Shown here: one piece after another, positions 30,896-42,604 of the stretch | Position numbering within the stretch: the stretch's first letter is position 1 | Layout: each line of letters begins with the position of its first letter | Assembly (NCBI RefSeq): GCF_964340395.1 | Contig: NC_135555.1 | Span: forward strand, 7,968,431 to 8,032,430 | DNA from: Glandiceps talaboti | Lineage: Eukaryota; Hemichordata; Enteropneusta; Spengelidae | Length of the DNA stretch: 64,000 nt | Direction: 5' to 3' | Position numbers and translations under genes: made by a program | The notes under the pieces: generated by a model | What the model was told of the DNA's origin: nothing | The model's database searches: none | The model's input: only the letters and a program-made list of their open reading frames with translations

Positions 30896-31561
30896 TCACA
30901 GAAATGTCATGACCCTATAGGTTTCACTCACAGAAATGTCATGACACTATAGGTCTCACTCACAGGAATGTCATGACCCTATAGGTCTCACTCATAGGAA
31001 TGTCATGACCCTATAGGTCTCACTCACAGGAATGTCATGACCCTATTGGTCTCACTCACAGGAATGTCATGACCCTATAGGTCTCACTCACAGGAATGTC
31101 ATGACCCTATAGGTCTCACTCACAGGAATGTCATGACCTTATAGGTCTCACTCATAGGAATGTCATGATCCTATAGGTCTCACTAACAGGAATGTCATGA
31201 CCCTATAGGTCTCACTCACAGGAATGTCATGACCCTATAGGTCTCACTCACAGGAATGTCGTGACCCTATAGGTCTCACTCACAGGAATGTCGTGACCCT
31301 ATAGGTCTCACTCACAGGAATGTCGTGACCCTATAGGTCTCACTCACAGGAATGTCATGACCCTATAGGTCTCACTCACAGGAATGTCATGACACTATAG
31401 GTCTCACTCACAGGAATGTCATGACCCTATAGGTCTCACTCACAGGAATGTCATGACCGTATAGGTCTCACTAACAGGAATGTCATGACCCTATAGGTCT
31501 CACTAACAGGAATGTCATGACCTTATAGGTCTCACTCATAGGAATGTCGTGACCCTATAGT
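30896..31561. repeat. 32-bp minisatellite, about 20 copies
   Basis: The unit is CAGGAATGTCATGACCCTAT plus AGGTCTCACTCA, repeated head to tail. Variants (GTCGTGACC, ACTAACAGG, ACTCATAGG) occur in blocks, which suggests higher-order amplification. There are no spacers, so it is not a CRISPR array. Confidence 0.97.
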
Positions 31562-32480
31562 CCCATTGATTGATTTGTAACAAAACCTCTTTAAAGGGGC
31601 ACAAGCTGAGTATTACATATTTTGGCGTAGTTTTTGCTGCATATTTAAAAGGTCCTTGCAGTATTCTACTGACTGAAGCACACTTAACCATCACTTGCAA
31701 CTGACAACCCAAACCTGGTATCAAGATATAAACCATAAACAATCCTATGAAGTAATTTATCATAGGTATTAAAAAATGTACAGGAAATCCCAACTATGCA
31801 ATTAACTGTTCTAACAATGTCAGAACATGGTGTTGACTAAGTCACATGTCAGAACATAATCATAATACTATACCAGGCATGCATTAACATTAACATTATA
31901 TTAGAATATAGTTTTATTTAAGTATTTTGCCACTTTAACAAAAACACACTGTTTTAGTTATGTTTCCCTTTTATTTATTTCAAATTGATAACCTTTACTC
32001 TATGACATTGTGGTCTAAATGATACTTTGAATGGGAAGCACTTGAATCTATTTCATAAAAGTCAGTTTTATGAGTATATGTCATATTATGTTACATATAT
32101 GCAAAATTTACAAAATATACTATGTCCAAGTTTTTGTTAGTCTAGAGTTCAGTCATGTGGGGATTTTGGCTATCATCTCTTCCCATCATGCCTAGTGTAA
32201 GGTTAATGGTTGTACACTCATTATGGTAAACATGTTTAGATAGTAAAGCTCAACCCTTTGAGTTGGTTGTAATCACATGGTGGCACTGTTTATGTCATCT
32301 TACAGCGAGTTCATAAACTCAAAATAAGAATTTCCATCAGGTTTGTGGCCAAATGCTTTATTCAGGTGACTAGGTGGAAAGAGATGATAGCCAAAAACAT
32401 CATATGGCTTGACGCTAAGTTATTTTTGTAATTTGCAAGATATTATTACAATGAATGTATTGTAAACTTTACCATAAAAT

Positions 32481-32625
32481 AAGTTTACTATAGTTACACA
32501 TTAGGGTTGCTATAGGTACATTGTTTACTGTACAATAGGGTTGTCATAGTTACACTGTTTACTGTACAATAGGGTTGTCATAGCTACACTATTTACTGTA
32601 CAATAGGGTCGCCATAGCTACACTG
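32481..32625 (-). repeat. 34-bp repeats covering the cathepsin Z stop codon and 3' UTR
   Basis: TACAATAGGGTYGYCATAGC starts at 32531, 32565 and 32599 (34-bp spacing), with a more diverged copy near 32500. The copy at 32599 is the true coding end on the minus strand (CSYGDPIVQ-stop). The others lie downstream of the stop, so they are 3' UTR duplicates of the coding end. Confidence 0.88.
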
Positions 32626-35600
32626 CTGCTCAATACCAAGATTGTAGTGGTTTCCATCTCCATTTTTGTATTTACTTGTGACAATTCTGAACCAACCAGA
32701 TTCACCCTGTAAACAGATACACACATTTGTCATATACAAATGAAAAAGTGAAATGTACATAATTGCTTCATCATTCATATAGAATCTCGACCAGTATTTT
32801 GTCACTACCAGTTTCAGGTTGTCTGTTTTTGTAAGGAAGTTGTAGTCATTTTCACAGAGGATGTCTATTTGATAAAGTCTACAAAGATTTGTATATGTAC
32901 ATGTTCATGTTAATATGTGTATGTACTACAATATTGTAATGTATAAGAAAAGAAAGTGCAACACTTTTATATCAATGACTCAAGGATTCCTGAATTTTAC
33001 TGGACTAAAAAGTGGACTATTGATAAACAGGAGTAATGTGAAGCCCTACCTGTTACAACCTCACTTTGAGCATTCACCCCCCCCCCCCCCAACCCCCGCA
33101 TACATGCAGGGCTGGATAGTCAACTCCTGGCAAGCATTCCCTCCAACACTGCCTGCAAACTCAGTAATGAAAATTCATGAGTACCTTAGAGCATAAGCAT
33201 AAGAACTGATTGGTTAAATAAGTCACATGATGCCTACATGATGTTGACTAAGTCATGTGATACCTAAATTATGTCAACTATGTCAAATTACATGGGTGTG
33301 ACCTGTACAAGGAAATGTTAATAATCTTGAACATCAAGACATGATATGATAGTTTCAAGTTCAATGACTGAGCTTTCATTACTGAGTTCATAGGTTGTGT
33401 GGAGAAAAGTTTTGTCAGGTCAACCATCCATCCTAACATTGAAGCCACCAATACATTTGGCTGAAGTATTTTTAAACTTACCCATGGCACTCCCCATGAA
33501 TTTCTCACAATCCAGTACTCTGTTCCTGTTTCATCCACACCCCAGCCAGCTACTGATATGATGTGATTTGACTGTACAGGTAACAGAAATGAAAAGAGAA
33601 ATCAGAAATTAGACAATGTTCTGTGGTTGATGTATGATTTGATGAGACTAATAAGAAAAGTTTCCTTTATTTTCAACTCAATAATTAGACTGTAAAATAT
33701 ATCACCCCATTTGTGGAAAGCGATGAGAAAGGCGCCCTCAACGGCTGATCTCTCAATCTACTCAATGTACTAATTAAATTGCACTCATCAGAGTACTTGT
33801 GTTACTGGTTTGAAAGTATCAGAAACAATGGATTTAGAAATCAATTTTTACATAAGATAACAACTCTGTCTGCACTTGCTGCCTTTTACGGAGATTCAGA
33901 CACAAATGTTTTCATGAATTTATTTACTGAAAATTACCCTTTTGATATTTCATTTAAATATTGTGTGTGTCAATAGAATATGATACTTACAAAAGCAACT
34001 AGTTTGTACTCCTGATAGACACCTCCTGTATATTTCTCTAGTTTATCTGTTGCATCAATACCACAGCTGTACAATTTACATATTGGAAAGAAAAACGAAA
34101 ATATGAAACATTTCGGTGATTTCATATGGCTTAAATGATAAGTTCATGAATGAGTAATTTGTCAAACCAAAAAATAACAAAATTAGCTAGCAGATATGTT
34201 AACATGTGGTCAATTGATTTTTGGGTCCGCACCCAAAAATCAGTGAATCAATGAATCATAATTTGTACTTATAGATAAAATCAACCTCTACTTGGCATAT
34301 ACAATGTCTAATTATTGGTATTTTAACAAATTTCAGCAACTATATAATTGTTGGTTGTATGATTGTAAAAACCAATACCACAGTTACAACCAGTACAGTT
34401 TTTAAGTCCAGTGTGTTGGTTTCTTGAGTTGACAGGTCAAGTTATATCAGGTAGGGTCACGAAATTGTTAAAACATGAGTCTGCCATACCTGATTGGTCC
34501 ATTTTGGTAGATCTCAGCCATCATTTTATCCCTTCCACTAACTCGGCCATAGTCGCCAACTTTCCACAAAGTGTAGTTAGCAACTGTTGCACACTGACCA
34601 AACGTTGTACATGTACCACACTGGTTGAATTTATCACAGCCTGTCAATAAATCACATTCATCATATTCACATTTTTATTTATATATTATTCCTCAATATT
34701 TTTCTTTGTTCAGCCAAGGAAAATGATAACGAAAGAAAGAGTTTTGTCACTACAAGTTGACGGCTGACTACAGAAAAATAGTGGGGAATTTTATAATAAC
34801 GCCTTTGCAGGCTTAATTTATGGCAAATTTATGAAGGCAATGGTAATTTTTATCTTTTTGACACAGAGATAAAAAGAAAAGAAATGAAAAACTCATTTAG
34901 AGCACAACAGGACCAAATGATGCAGATATGCATCATTGTGACGTTAGAACAACCAGGAAATAAATCTTGTATTTTTGGTTCAAACAAATTCAGCTTGTCG
35001 AATAGGTATAGATCACAAGATAGCAATATTCACTAGGCGTAAAACTTCACCTAATCAGAAGTGGTTGCTATTTCTTAGGCAATATATTCAATGCAAAACC
35101 AAAGAAGGTGCTAATGCTTAGAACGTTTAACAATTAAGTCAAGAGAACTTACTTTGGTCCTTAGCCTGGTAATTGTTACAGGTTTCATCAGGGATTCCTT
35201 TCTCATGAGCATACTGATAAACACCATAATCACCACCACCTTCACAGCTGCCAGCATTACCACAGTCAATGACATTCTGTACAGACAGGTAGGCTGATGG
35301 CCAGGCTCCTTTCCGCTTGATGTTGATACGATCTGTTTGTCATTGAGTGGACAACAGTGTTTAGTCAATGGTGGTAGGCTGGTAAAATCTACCTGTGAGT
35401 ACCCCTGTCATTTTACCATATTGGTTCACTACCAGTTTTACTGCTCTAAGGGTGGTAAGTAAGTAAAATCTACCTGATGTCCCAGGTCTTATTAACTCAA
35501 GTGTTCTACATTTGATTAGCATAAATAATGCAAGAATTATTCCCATAGATGATCACTGCATCCCTGCTCATTTGCAGTCACAATAAATACAAATTCTGTC

Positions 35601-37564
35601 TCGCACATTCAGCACCCTGCTGATCATCATTGAGTAAATGTATACCACCTTAATATTTATGTGTATGGATTAACTATGCAGAAGGCCAGGTAAGACAAGT
35701 CAGGCTAGATCAAATACAGAAATAAAGTCAGGTCAGGTCATGTCAGGTCAGGTCAGGTCAAGTTTGGCATGATTAATGTGATATTTATAGCCACAGACAA
35801 GGGCGTTCCCTTGTCTGTATATAAGCATAGTACTTACCTGCTAGTGCACTTGTACTACCCATAGCCCAACAAGACCCACAGTATTGTGGTATATGTTGGT
35901 TCCTGGTTGTGCTAGCATAGTTGGTACCATTGATGTTACGCCAGTCCCATGACTTTGGTAGATCTTCAACATTCAAATACTCATAGGGTCTTGGATATGT
36001 TCTATGAAGACAAGAATTATGGTAATCTCATGAACACATAGATTAACTTGTTAGTTGATTATAGATAAGATTTAGCTTGAGGATTATCAATAGCAGATAA
36101 GATTTCTGATTAGGTATCACTCCCCCCCCCCCCCACCAGTTGATATAAGTGTCATATGAAGGCAACAGGATAGACATCATATGACAGTCTTGTGACAGTT
36201 TGTCATACGAGGTCAACAGGAAGAACATCATGCGAGTCACAGTCTACAATGTATGGAGGATGCATCTACAACTATCTCATTTCATTTCAAACTGAATAAT
36301 TTTTATCAAATTGTGATGACATAGATTTAACAGTTGAAGTGGCACACAAGATGAGTTTATAAACCTAAATTTACTAAAGTGAAAATACTTACATAAAACC
36401 TCGATTAAAGTTATTATAGTACAAAATTAATGTTGATGTATGCCCTCTTTGACGTTACACTTGCCTTCTGACATTGTTAGAATTGTTGATTGCCAAGTAT
36501 GAAATCCTTGATACTTTTTGATATGTACAGAAAATTATGTTATTTGATCATTTGTAAGTTATATATCTTTATACCTGGTTTGAGTTCAGTCAATTGCAAG
36601 TGGTGGTTACGTATGTTTCAGTAAGTAGAACACTACTAGTGATTTTTAAATACACAGCATAAATCTCACCCAAAAAATGTATAAATTTGGCTTGCGCTCC
36701 TTGTTAATCTACAGGTGTTCACATCGAAAGTTTTCTGTCAAACCAAAAACTTGACAAAATATTTCAGCAAGGTAACAAAATAAGTATGAACAAGTGATCA
36801 GTTCAAACCCAAGGCCAAGTCTAAAAGTATGGTTGGTCACAATTAAATGTGTGAACAGTGTTTACATTACCAGATAAATATTGTATTCTTGACTTTAGTG
36901 TATTTATGCCTGGACAAAAGAGTTGACAATCCAGGCTTGATCCACCAAGTTCTTTTTGCACAGATATCTAGTTCACAAAATGTGTGATGTATGTACTTTG
37001 ACATAGTTTTTCATGACTGCTTTTTTAAACCTTGGCACAATTTTTCAAATGCATTGTTTTTCAAATGCATTGTATGTTTCATACCACTCAACCACAAAGG
37101 TGGATGTGTCTTGATAAATAATTGTGTAGCAGTTACCAATTTTCTAGTAATGACTGACACATTAATAGACTTTGCACTTTGTTGCTATTATTCTAGATAG
37201 GTAAATAAACTCTTCCAGTCACTCAAACACTAGGGTCACTCATATTTGAAAGATCAAAGATGTCTTTGATCATGGCAATATTCATTCATTTCGATGAACA
37301 AGCATTGATTGGACTTAGGTAGATTGGGAATGCACAAAAAAGCATGTACACACCCTCTATCTTCCTTTCTATATCAAATGACAATATTCTGGAAATATAG
37401 ACATACAAATTACAAGTACTACTAGTTTTAAATTGCAAGTCATTGCATGTATATTTATTTATAAAGGAATATTGTCCGAAAACTGCAGAAACAGGCTTCA
37501 TGCTATGGTACTCCGAAAATCAATCAATAAATGGATTCATAAACAGGACCTATATGTGTAAATC

Positions 37565-37596
<32 letters not shown>

Positions 37597-38094
37597 CCCG
37601 ACACGTCCTCGTCCACTTCCCCGCTATGCGTGTTGTTAAGTACACACACACACATTCGATTTCGATACGATCATGATATCGGCATCGGCGTAAGCTTACA
37701 CATCCAAAGCTAGGTACTAATAACAATCACGAAGGTATGGTAAAATGTAGTCACTGATATATACAGCTGCAGAAGCTGTGGCCGGCCAGAGATCACGGTT
37801 AAATAACGCCACTCAATCAAGTCATTTTAGCACTGCCCTATTACGGACCGCGACTTTTCGGACTGTTGTTGTTTTGCCACCGAGTTTCGTGTGGGAAGTC
37901 TGCAATGAAAATGAAAGAACCTTCGGACGGAAGTAAAACATTTTTACGGATATAACTTCTACAAACCTGACTTCTGTTGTTCTCCAAAGATCATATTTAA
38001 CATCATAACACCCTTTCTTGCCGGTCAAACTTATTTCGTATCCATGAACAGCATAGACAGAAATAACTAGCAAAATACTGATGAGAGAATTCAT
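32593..38094 (-). CDS. CTSZ: Cathepsin Z/X-type cysteine carboxypeptidase, complete, 7 exons
   Basis: A lysosomal papain-family (C1A) carboxypeptidase. Minus-strand exons: 38094-37967, 36001-35838, 35332-35153, 34640-34490, 34066-33991, 33571-33482, 32706-32593. They total 903 nt, giving 300 aa plus stop; human cathepsin Z has about 303. Residues 1-18 ([18 protein letters not shown]) form a signal peptide, which is why this ATG is preferred over one further upstream. A very short propeptide carries a single Cys ([10 protein letters not shown]), the family's covalent latch position. Mature start: LPKSWDWRN. The cathepsin-X mini-loop [13 protein letters not shown] includes the catalytic Cys. 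The His is in [11 protein letters not shown] and the Asn in IVRNSWG. All exon phases agree. The RGD of the human propeptide is absent. It converges with JARID2 and is divergent to the SLC52A gene at 40439. Confidence 0.95.
34685..34792. mobile_element. MITE-like inverted-repeat element, copy C
   Basis: It lies in a cathepsin Z intron. The left end TTATTCCTCAATATTTTTCT plus TTGTTCAGCC is mirrored by CGGCTGACTACAGAAAAATA plus GTGGGGAA. It is more diverged than copy B, but its downstream flank (GTGACGTTAGAACAACCAGG) still matches copy B's flank (GTGACACAGAACGACCAGGG). Confidence 0.65.
36002..37966 (-). other. Cathepsin Z intron 1 (about 2 kb)
   Basis: The intron is bounded by GTTTGT at 37966 and CATAG at 36002 on the minus strand, splitting an Arg codon between the propeptide and [10 protein letters not shown]. 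It contains a short poly-C run (36122) and a (CAA)n tract (37567-37597). No other gene was seen. Confidence 0.85.
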
Positions 38095-38220
38095 GGTGAG
38101 ACGGTGTCTCTTGTTCGGTGTATGTACGATGATGTATTGAATGTATGTTGCTATCACCTGATTGTCATGTGATACACCGCCGGCCATGAACTCTTTGTTC
38201 TTCACAGACAGTACATCAGC

Positions 38221-38281
38221 ACAGGGCCGGATATTTATTTTGGATTATTTACAGGGCCGGATATTTATTTTGGATTTTTCA
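38221..38281. repeat. 31-bp tandem duplication upstream of cathepsin Z
   Basis: CAGGGCCGGATATTTATTTT plus GGATT occurs twice, 31 bp apart, about 130 bp upstream of the cathepsin Z start codon. It could affect the promoter, but nothing in the sequence shows that it does. Confidence 0.85.
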
Positions 38282-38299
38282 CAATCAGTGAAACAACTT

Positions 38300-40420
38300 C
38301 TTCATGTTTTATAAATAGTGAAATAGGGCAAAATAACAATAGTATCAAGTCCGTTTTTGTCAATAAACGATAGTTGTTTGAAACCCGTTTGAAACCACTT
38401 CCTGTCTGTAATAATTAATTACACTTTCTTTTTAGTTTTTGCACTTTAATAGTGAGTTATGGAGCCTTCAGACAAGGGGGGGGGGGCTGCGGAATTAGGG
38501 GTGGGCCCCTTTTTACAAATCGGTCATCGGGGGGGGGGAGTCATGTTTCATAAAATGGAAGTCAGGGGAGGGCCACATTTTACTTTGATCCGGTTTTTTA
38601 TGTGACTTTGCATTATTTTGTAATTTTGGCATGATTCCACAGCTAAGACTGCACCAATGTAAAGCGATCTCATAATATGTCCGTATAGGAGTGGGTCTCT
38701 CACTAATACATCCATGGTCTCACAGAAGTAAAAAGTAGGGCGTGGCAAGATATTGGGGATAATGTGGTAGAATGGAGATGAATGTTGACCTCGGTCCCGA
38801 AGTTGTCAGTTGTGTGTTCCTCTTGTTTTTGGGAGTTCTGTCCTTCTATTTCATGTGTTTCCTTTGTTGTTGTTGTTGCTGGCTGTCTTTGCTGTTTTAG
38901 TAGAAAAACTCAGTAAGGTTGTTTTATTAATAACCGAAAACGTTCCACAAATCCAAAACTATTGTGGCATTTGACATTATAGGTTAACTTGGGGGGGCCT
39001 TGGTGTCGACTCTCGTCTGAAGTCGTCCGTGACATTTGCCCCATCAAAAACTACCTATTGGCAGTCGGTAGTATTTATCTTGTTTAGACTGCCATCTCAT
39101 TTACAAAGGACGTCGACTCAGTGGAAGATAAGGTACGTCCCCCTTGGGTTTCGTCGACCCGTATATTGCATGTACACCCATGTATGTTACATTCGTGAAC
39201 GAGCGAAATTTAATTTGCCTTCCAGTACACATTGACAGGGATTATGATTCAGCCTGCAATTATGTACAGGCTGCAGTATATAGGCATATTTAACATTACA
39301 AATATCTCGAAAATTTAGGAGTGAAAATCAATGTCAAAAAAGGTGTACTCCTTTTAACATCCAATGGATGAAGATTCAATATTTACAACCACCTGTTGCG
39401 GTATAGTCAATGACATCTGTAATATCCGCCAAATGACGCACGAGAAATGCGTCTCTTTCACTTCAGCTTTTTCTTGTCGTTCACTTGTGTTCTTTTGCTG
39501 TTTACTGCCCTTACCAAGTTCACGTACATGCACATATGTGATGGTCGATCGCAGTGATCTAAATACATATATTACATTTGTAAGATACGTCGTGTTGTTC
39601 AGTCCTACCAGGCGTTTATTTACTGTAAAACCAGTAGCCAATAGCTTGATACGAATGTCGTATCTTGCAGGCTATATATGTATAATTATGTACATACATG
39701 TTTCGACCTGTGTTTCTGGTGTACGCGTATTTTCAACAAGCTATAATCGTGATAATAGTATAATGGCCATAGAGCTATGGAAAAATTACGTGGCATTACA
39801 GGGCGCTCACATTCCACGCACTCTGTGTCAGTAGACGTAGTCAGTCATATAGACAGATTGTGTTTCTATTCTTTTGTGTGTTGCTATCCCAGTTACCTTT
39901 TCCGAGAGAATAATTCTGATAATTGTCAACCTTGTGACTTGAAACGACTCTCCAAAACGAAATAATCCCACTCTAATGTCCTCTACATGTATATATTTGT
40001 GCTGACCCATCAGCTGGTAGTTATGACAGCTTGTTTTGAATAAATTTCCATAAATATAACGATGTATAGTATACACACATAAGCGTACAATAGATCGATT
40101 TTCAGTATTTATTATATATATACTAGTAAGCTCCATTTTGTAATGATACACATGACGATAGATACTCATGAATCTGAACCGGGTTAAATAATTTAAAATG
40201 GTATAGTTATATGCTTATAACGGATCTGAAACAATTTGTAAAAGTTAATCTACAAAAAAAATTCAGAGTCGTAACGTGTTGATCGTGTTGAAAAAACACT
40301 AGACGATTTACTTTACTTAACTGTTTTATTCAGTTACTACCGTGTCGGTGTTTTTTTCTCTTTAAAAATGGAGAATCGGTCATCTCATTTCGTAATCAAT
40401 CTTTGTTATTTCTTTGACAG
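38300..40420. other. Divergent intergenic region between cathepsin Z and an SLC52A gene
   Basis: About 2.3 kb between two divergent start codons, presumably containing both promoters. G-rich runs lie at 38478 and 38529. A 156-codon plus-strand open frame (39364-39834) overlaps an open frame on the other strand and shows no recognisable domain, so I do not call it a gene. An acceptor TTTCTTTGACAG ends at 40420, showing that the SLC52A mRNA has a spliced 5' UTR. Confidence 0.6.
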
Positions 40421-40438
40421 AGTTCTGATCTGACATCA

Positions 40439-42547
40439 ATGATGGCGAGAATAATAATGGCGGGAACTGCCAGTAGCAGAGCTGTAGTTTTGGCGAAAAT
40501 CCTTATTTGTATATTTGCGATGTCGGCCTGGATCGATTTATCTGGTTTGTTTGTAGAACTGTCTTTGATGGTGAATACTTTACCGGAAAGTTGGAAACTG
40601 CCATCTTACTTTCAGTTAATTAGTCAGATTGCCAACATTGCAGCCTTGGCATTCTTTTTATTTACCAGGTTTAGTAACAGACGTATTGAAGTACCTGTCA
40701 ACTACCTCATCATTATTGTTGGAATTACGTCACTATTTTTGCTGATATTTCTCTGGGATCATACCATTCAGCTTGGAGGGAAGATGCACAGTGTTCCTCT
40801 CCTGGCATTGGTGGCTTGCTTATCTCTAGTTGATTGTACATCCACGATTTCGTTCCTCGCATATTTGACAAACTTTCCGGCGAGTTTCGTCGCGCCTTAC
40901 TTTGTTGGCGATGGACTAAGTGCACTTCTTCCAAGCATTGCAGCACTCGTACAGGGAGTCGGGGGTAATGCGCACTGCGTAAACTCTAGTTTCACCAATG
41001 GGACTATTATTGGAACAAATATGTCTAGACTGGCGAGCGATCATCTGATTCCAACATTTCCATCATCGCCAAGATTCTCCATCGAGGCATTTATCGGTTT
41101 TCTTATTTTCATAATGGTCTGCAGTCTTGTGGCATTTTGTTTACTTGATAATTTACCCCAACTCAAGAAAATACAAAATGTTCCCCAAAATACTGACAAA
41201 CAGTATGCAATGTTAGCAGACTTTACAGATGAAATCACCACGACGGAACTATTAGACAACAGCAACACCATGACGGAGTCGGAAACGCCTGGCGAAGATG
41301 TTCAAAAACATCGACGGGATTCAAGTGTTTTATATTGGTGCGTTCTACAATTCTGGAGTTGTTTGCTTCAATATGGAGTTCTGTATTCCATTGTTTCATA
41401 CGCAGCATTACCCTACGGCAATGTTGTATTTCATTTAACTCTAACTTTACCGCAAATTGCAAATCCTCTCACATGTTTATTCGCACACTATTTTCCTACA
41501 TCTAGAAAATCTGTTACTAGTACATTGAATTTTGTTGGAACTTCTGGATTCGGTTATCTCGTCTGGATAGCAGCGACCAGTCCACAGCCCGCCCTCTGTG
41601 GTAGTAAATGGGGAGGTATTATAGAGGTAAAAGAGAATTTTTCTTGTTATTTACTCGTGATTTTGGAAGTAAATATATTAGTCACAGTACTTATTAGTCA
41701 CAGAAACGTGAATGGACATGATTACATGAAACAACTATTTTGGGGGGATGGTTGTCGTCTAGAGCTAGAGACTTGTCGTTGGCTTGCTAATCAAGTAAAT
41801 CATATCCGACGCCTATAGGGGTGTGTTTGCTATATTAGAAAGCTAGCGATGAGTCTCTAGCGTAGGATGGGCAGGGCAGTTGTAATGATGGGATCTTTTG
41901 AAAATAGATTTATGATGGAGGGGGGGGGGGGAGCTTGATGACAGAAAGAGACTATAATGCAGTACGAGGTACCACAGTTGTCGGAGGCACCGTCACAGAA
42001 CTGTAGGTTTGTTTACAAATTAACTTATTTTTACTAATCGATTGTGAACAAGATTAATATGTATAATATTATTCTGTGTGTTGAAAACTTTGTCTGCAAA
42101 TGAAGAATTTCTTGTATCAATCGTGTAAAACAGCAGTTGGTGACTTTGTATAGTGAAACACACTTGGCATTTTCCGCTGTAAATCTTGGTTGCATGTATA
42201 CATCTCTAAGCTTATTTTGCACTGCGTTGAAATGACTAAATGGAACGTGCCCAGCTAGAATTGACGCATGCGCTTCTGAAAACGGTGGAGCTTTAATAAT
42301 TTCGCATTCTTATTTTCACAACCCTGAATAGGTTGGTGTTACCATCACGGTTGTAAGTCTACTGACGTACACAAGAGTTATGGCGGCATTCTGGACTCAT
42401 CAACATGGACGTCAGGCGTTTATCGTCAACAGCTTCACGGTACAATGTGGATCTCTCGTCGGCACTATCATAATGTTTCCATTGATTAATTATACAAATA
42501 TGTTTAATGAAGGTGACCCTTGCACTATGAGTTGCTATGGTGATTGA
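40439..42547 (+). CDS. Riboflavin transporter, SLC52A family (paralogue 1, divergent)
   Basis: A plasma-membrane riboflavin carrier of the SLC52A/RFVT family. Exon 1 is 40439-41626 (396 codons, then GTAAAA) and exon 2 is 42332-42547 (after CTGAATAG, stop TGA): 467 aa, the usual family length. Family signatures: SAWIDLSGLFVELSLM, LPESWKLPSYFQLISQIANI, LVDCTSTISFLAYLTNF, GVGGNAHCVN, YAALPYGNVVFHL and CGSKWGGIIE. About 11 hydrophobic segments are visible, with an acidic cytosolic loop around residues 245-290. The ATG at 40457 (MAGTASSRA) aligns best with the paralogues' starts and is an alternative to 40439. A 5' UTR acceptor lies 18 nt upstream. It departs from the paralogues at several conserved TM1-2 positions (ELSLM where they have LPLM, IAALAFF where they have IGPL). 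Confidence 0.92.
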
Positions 42548-42604
42548 AAACATCGACTGTGACCCTTGCACTCTGGGTTACTACGGCGATTGAAAATGTC
42601 GTCT
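42513..42604 (+). repeat. 46-bp duplication of the SLC52A paralogue 1 coding end and stop
   Basis: GTGACCCTTGCACTATGAGT plus TGCTATGGTGATTGAAAA begins at 42513. A second copy, GTGACCCTTGCACTCTGGGT plus TACTACGGCGATTGAAAA, begins at 42559. The first encodes DPCTMSCYGD-stop; the second would read DPCTLGYYGD-stop and is in the 3' UTR. Confidence 0.9.

Larger units (their letters stand above)
24029..32592. other. JARID2 3' UTR and repeat-rich intergenic region
   Basis: No gene was recognised between the JARID2 stop and the cathepsin Z stop on the other strand, so the two genes converge. The region holds two fold-back elements (24935-25059, 25347-25665), 48-bp repeats (26979-27180), an 84-bp minisatellite (29813-30158), ATAC/CATG microsatellites (30345-30706) and a 32-bp minisatellite (30896-31561). 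The first AATAAA after the JARID2 stop that I noticed is near 25335. Confidence 0.7.

Noticed and set aside
30896-31561. Possible CRISPR array
   Set aside because: The 32-bp units abut head to tail with no spacers, and the genome is eukaryotic.
34208-34245. Short hairpin GATTTTTGGGT-CCGC-ACCCAAAAATC in a cathepsin Z intron
   Set aside because: Only an 11-bp stem; this size of palindrome is common by chance, and no second copy was seen.
39364-39834. 156-codon open frame between cathepsin Z and an SLC52A gene
   Set aside because: It overlaps an opposite-strand frame, has no recognisable domain or splice context, and lies where two promoters are expected.
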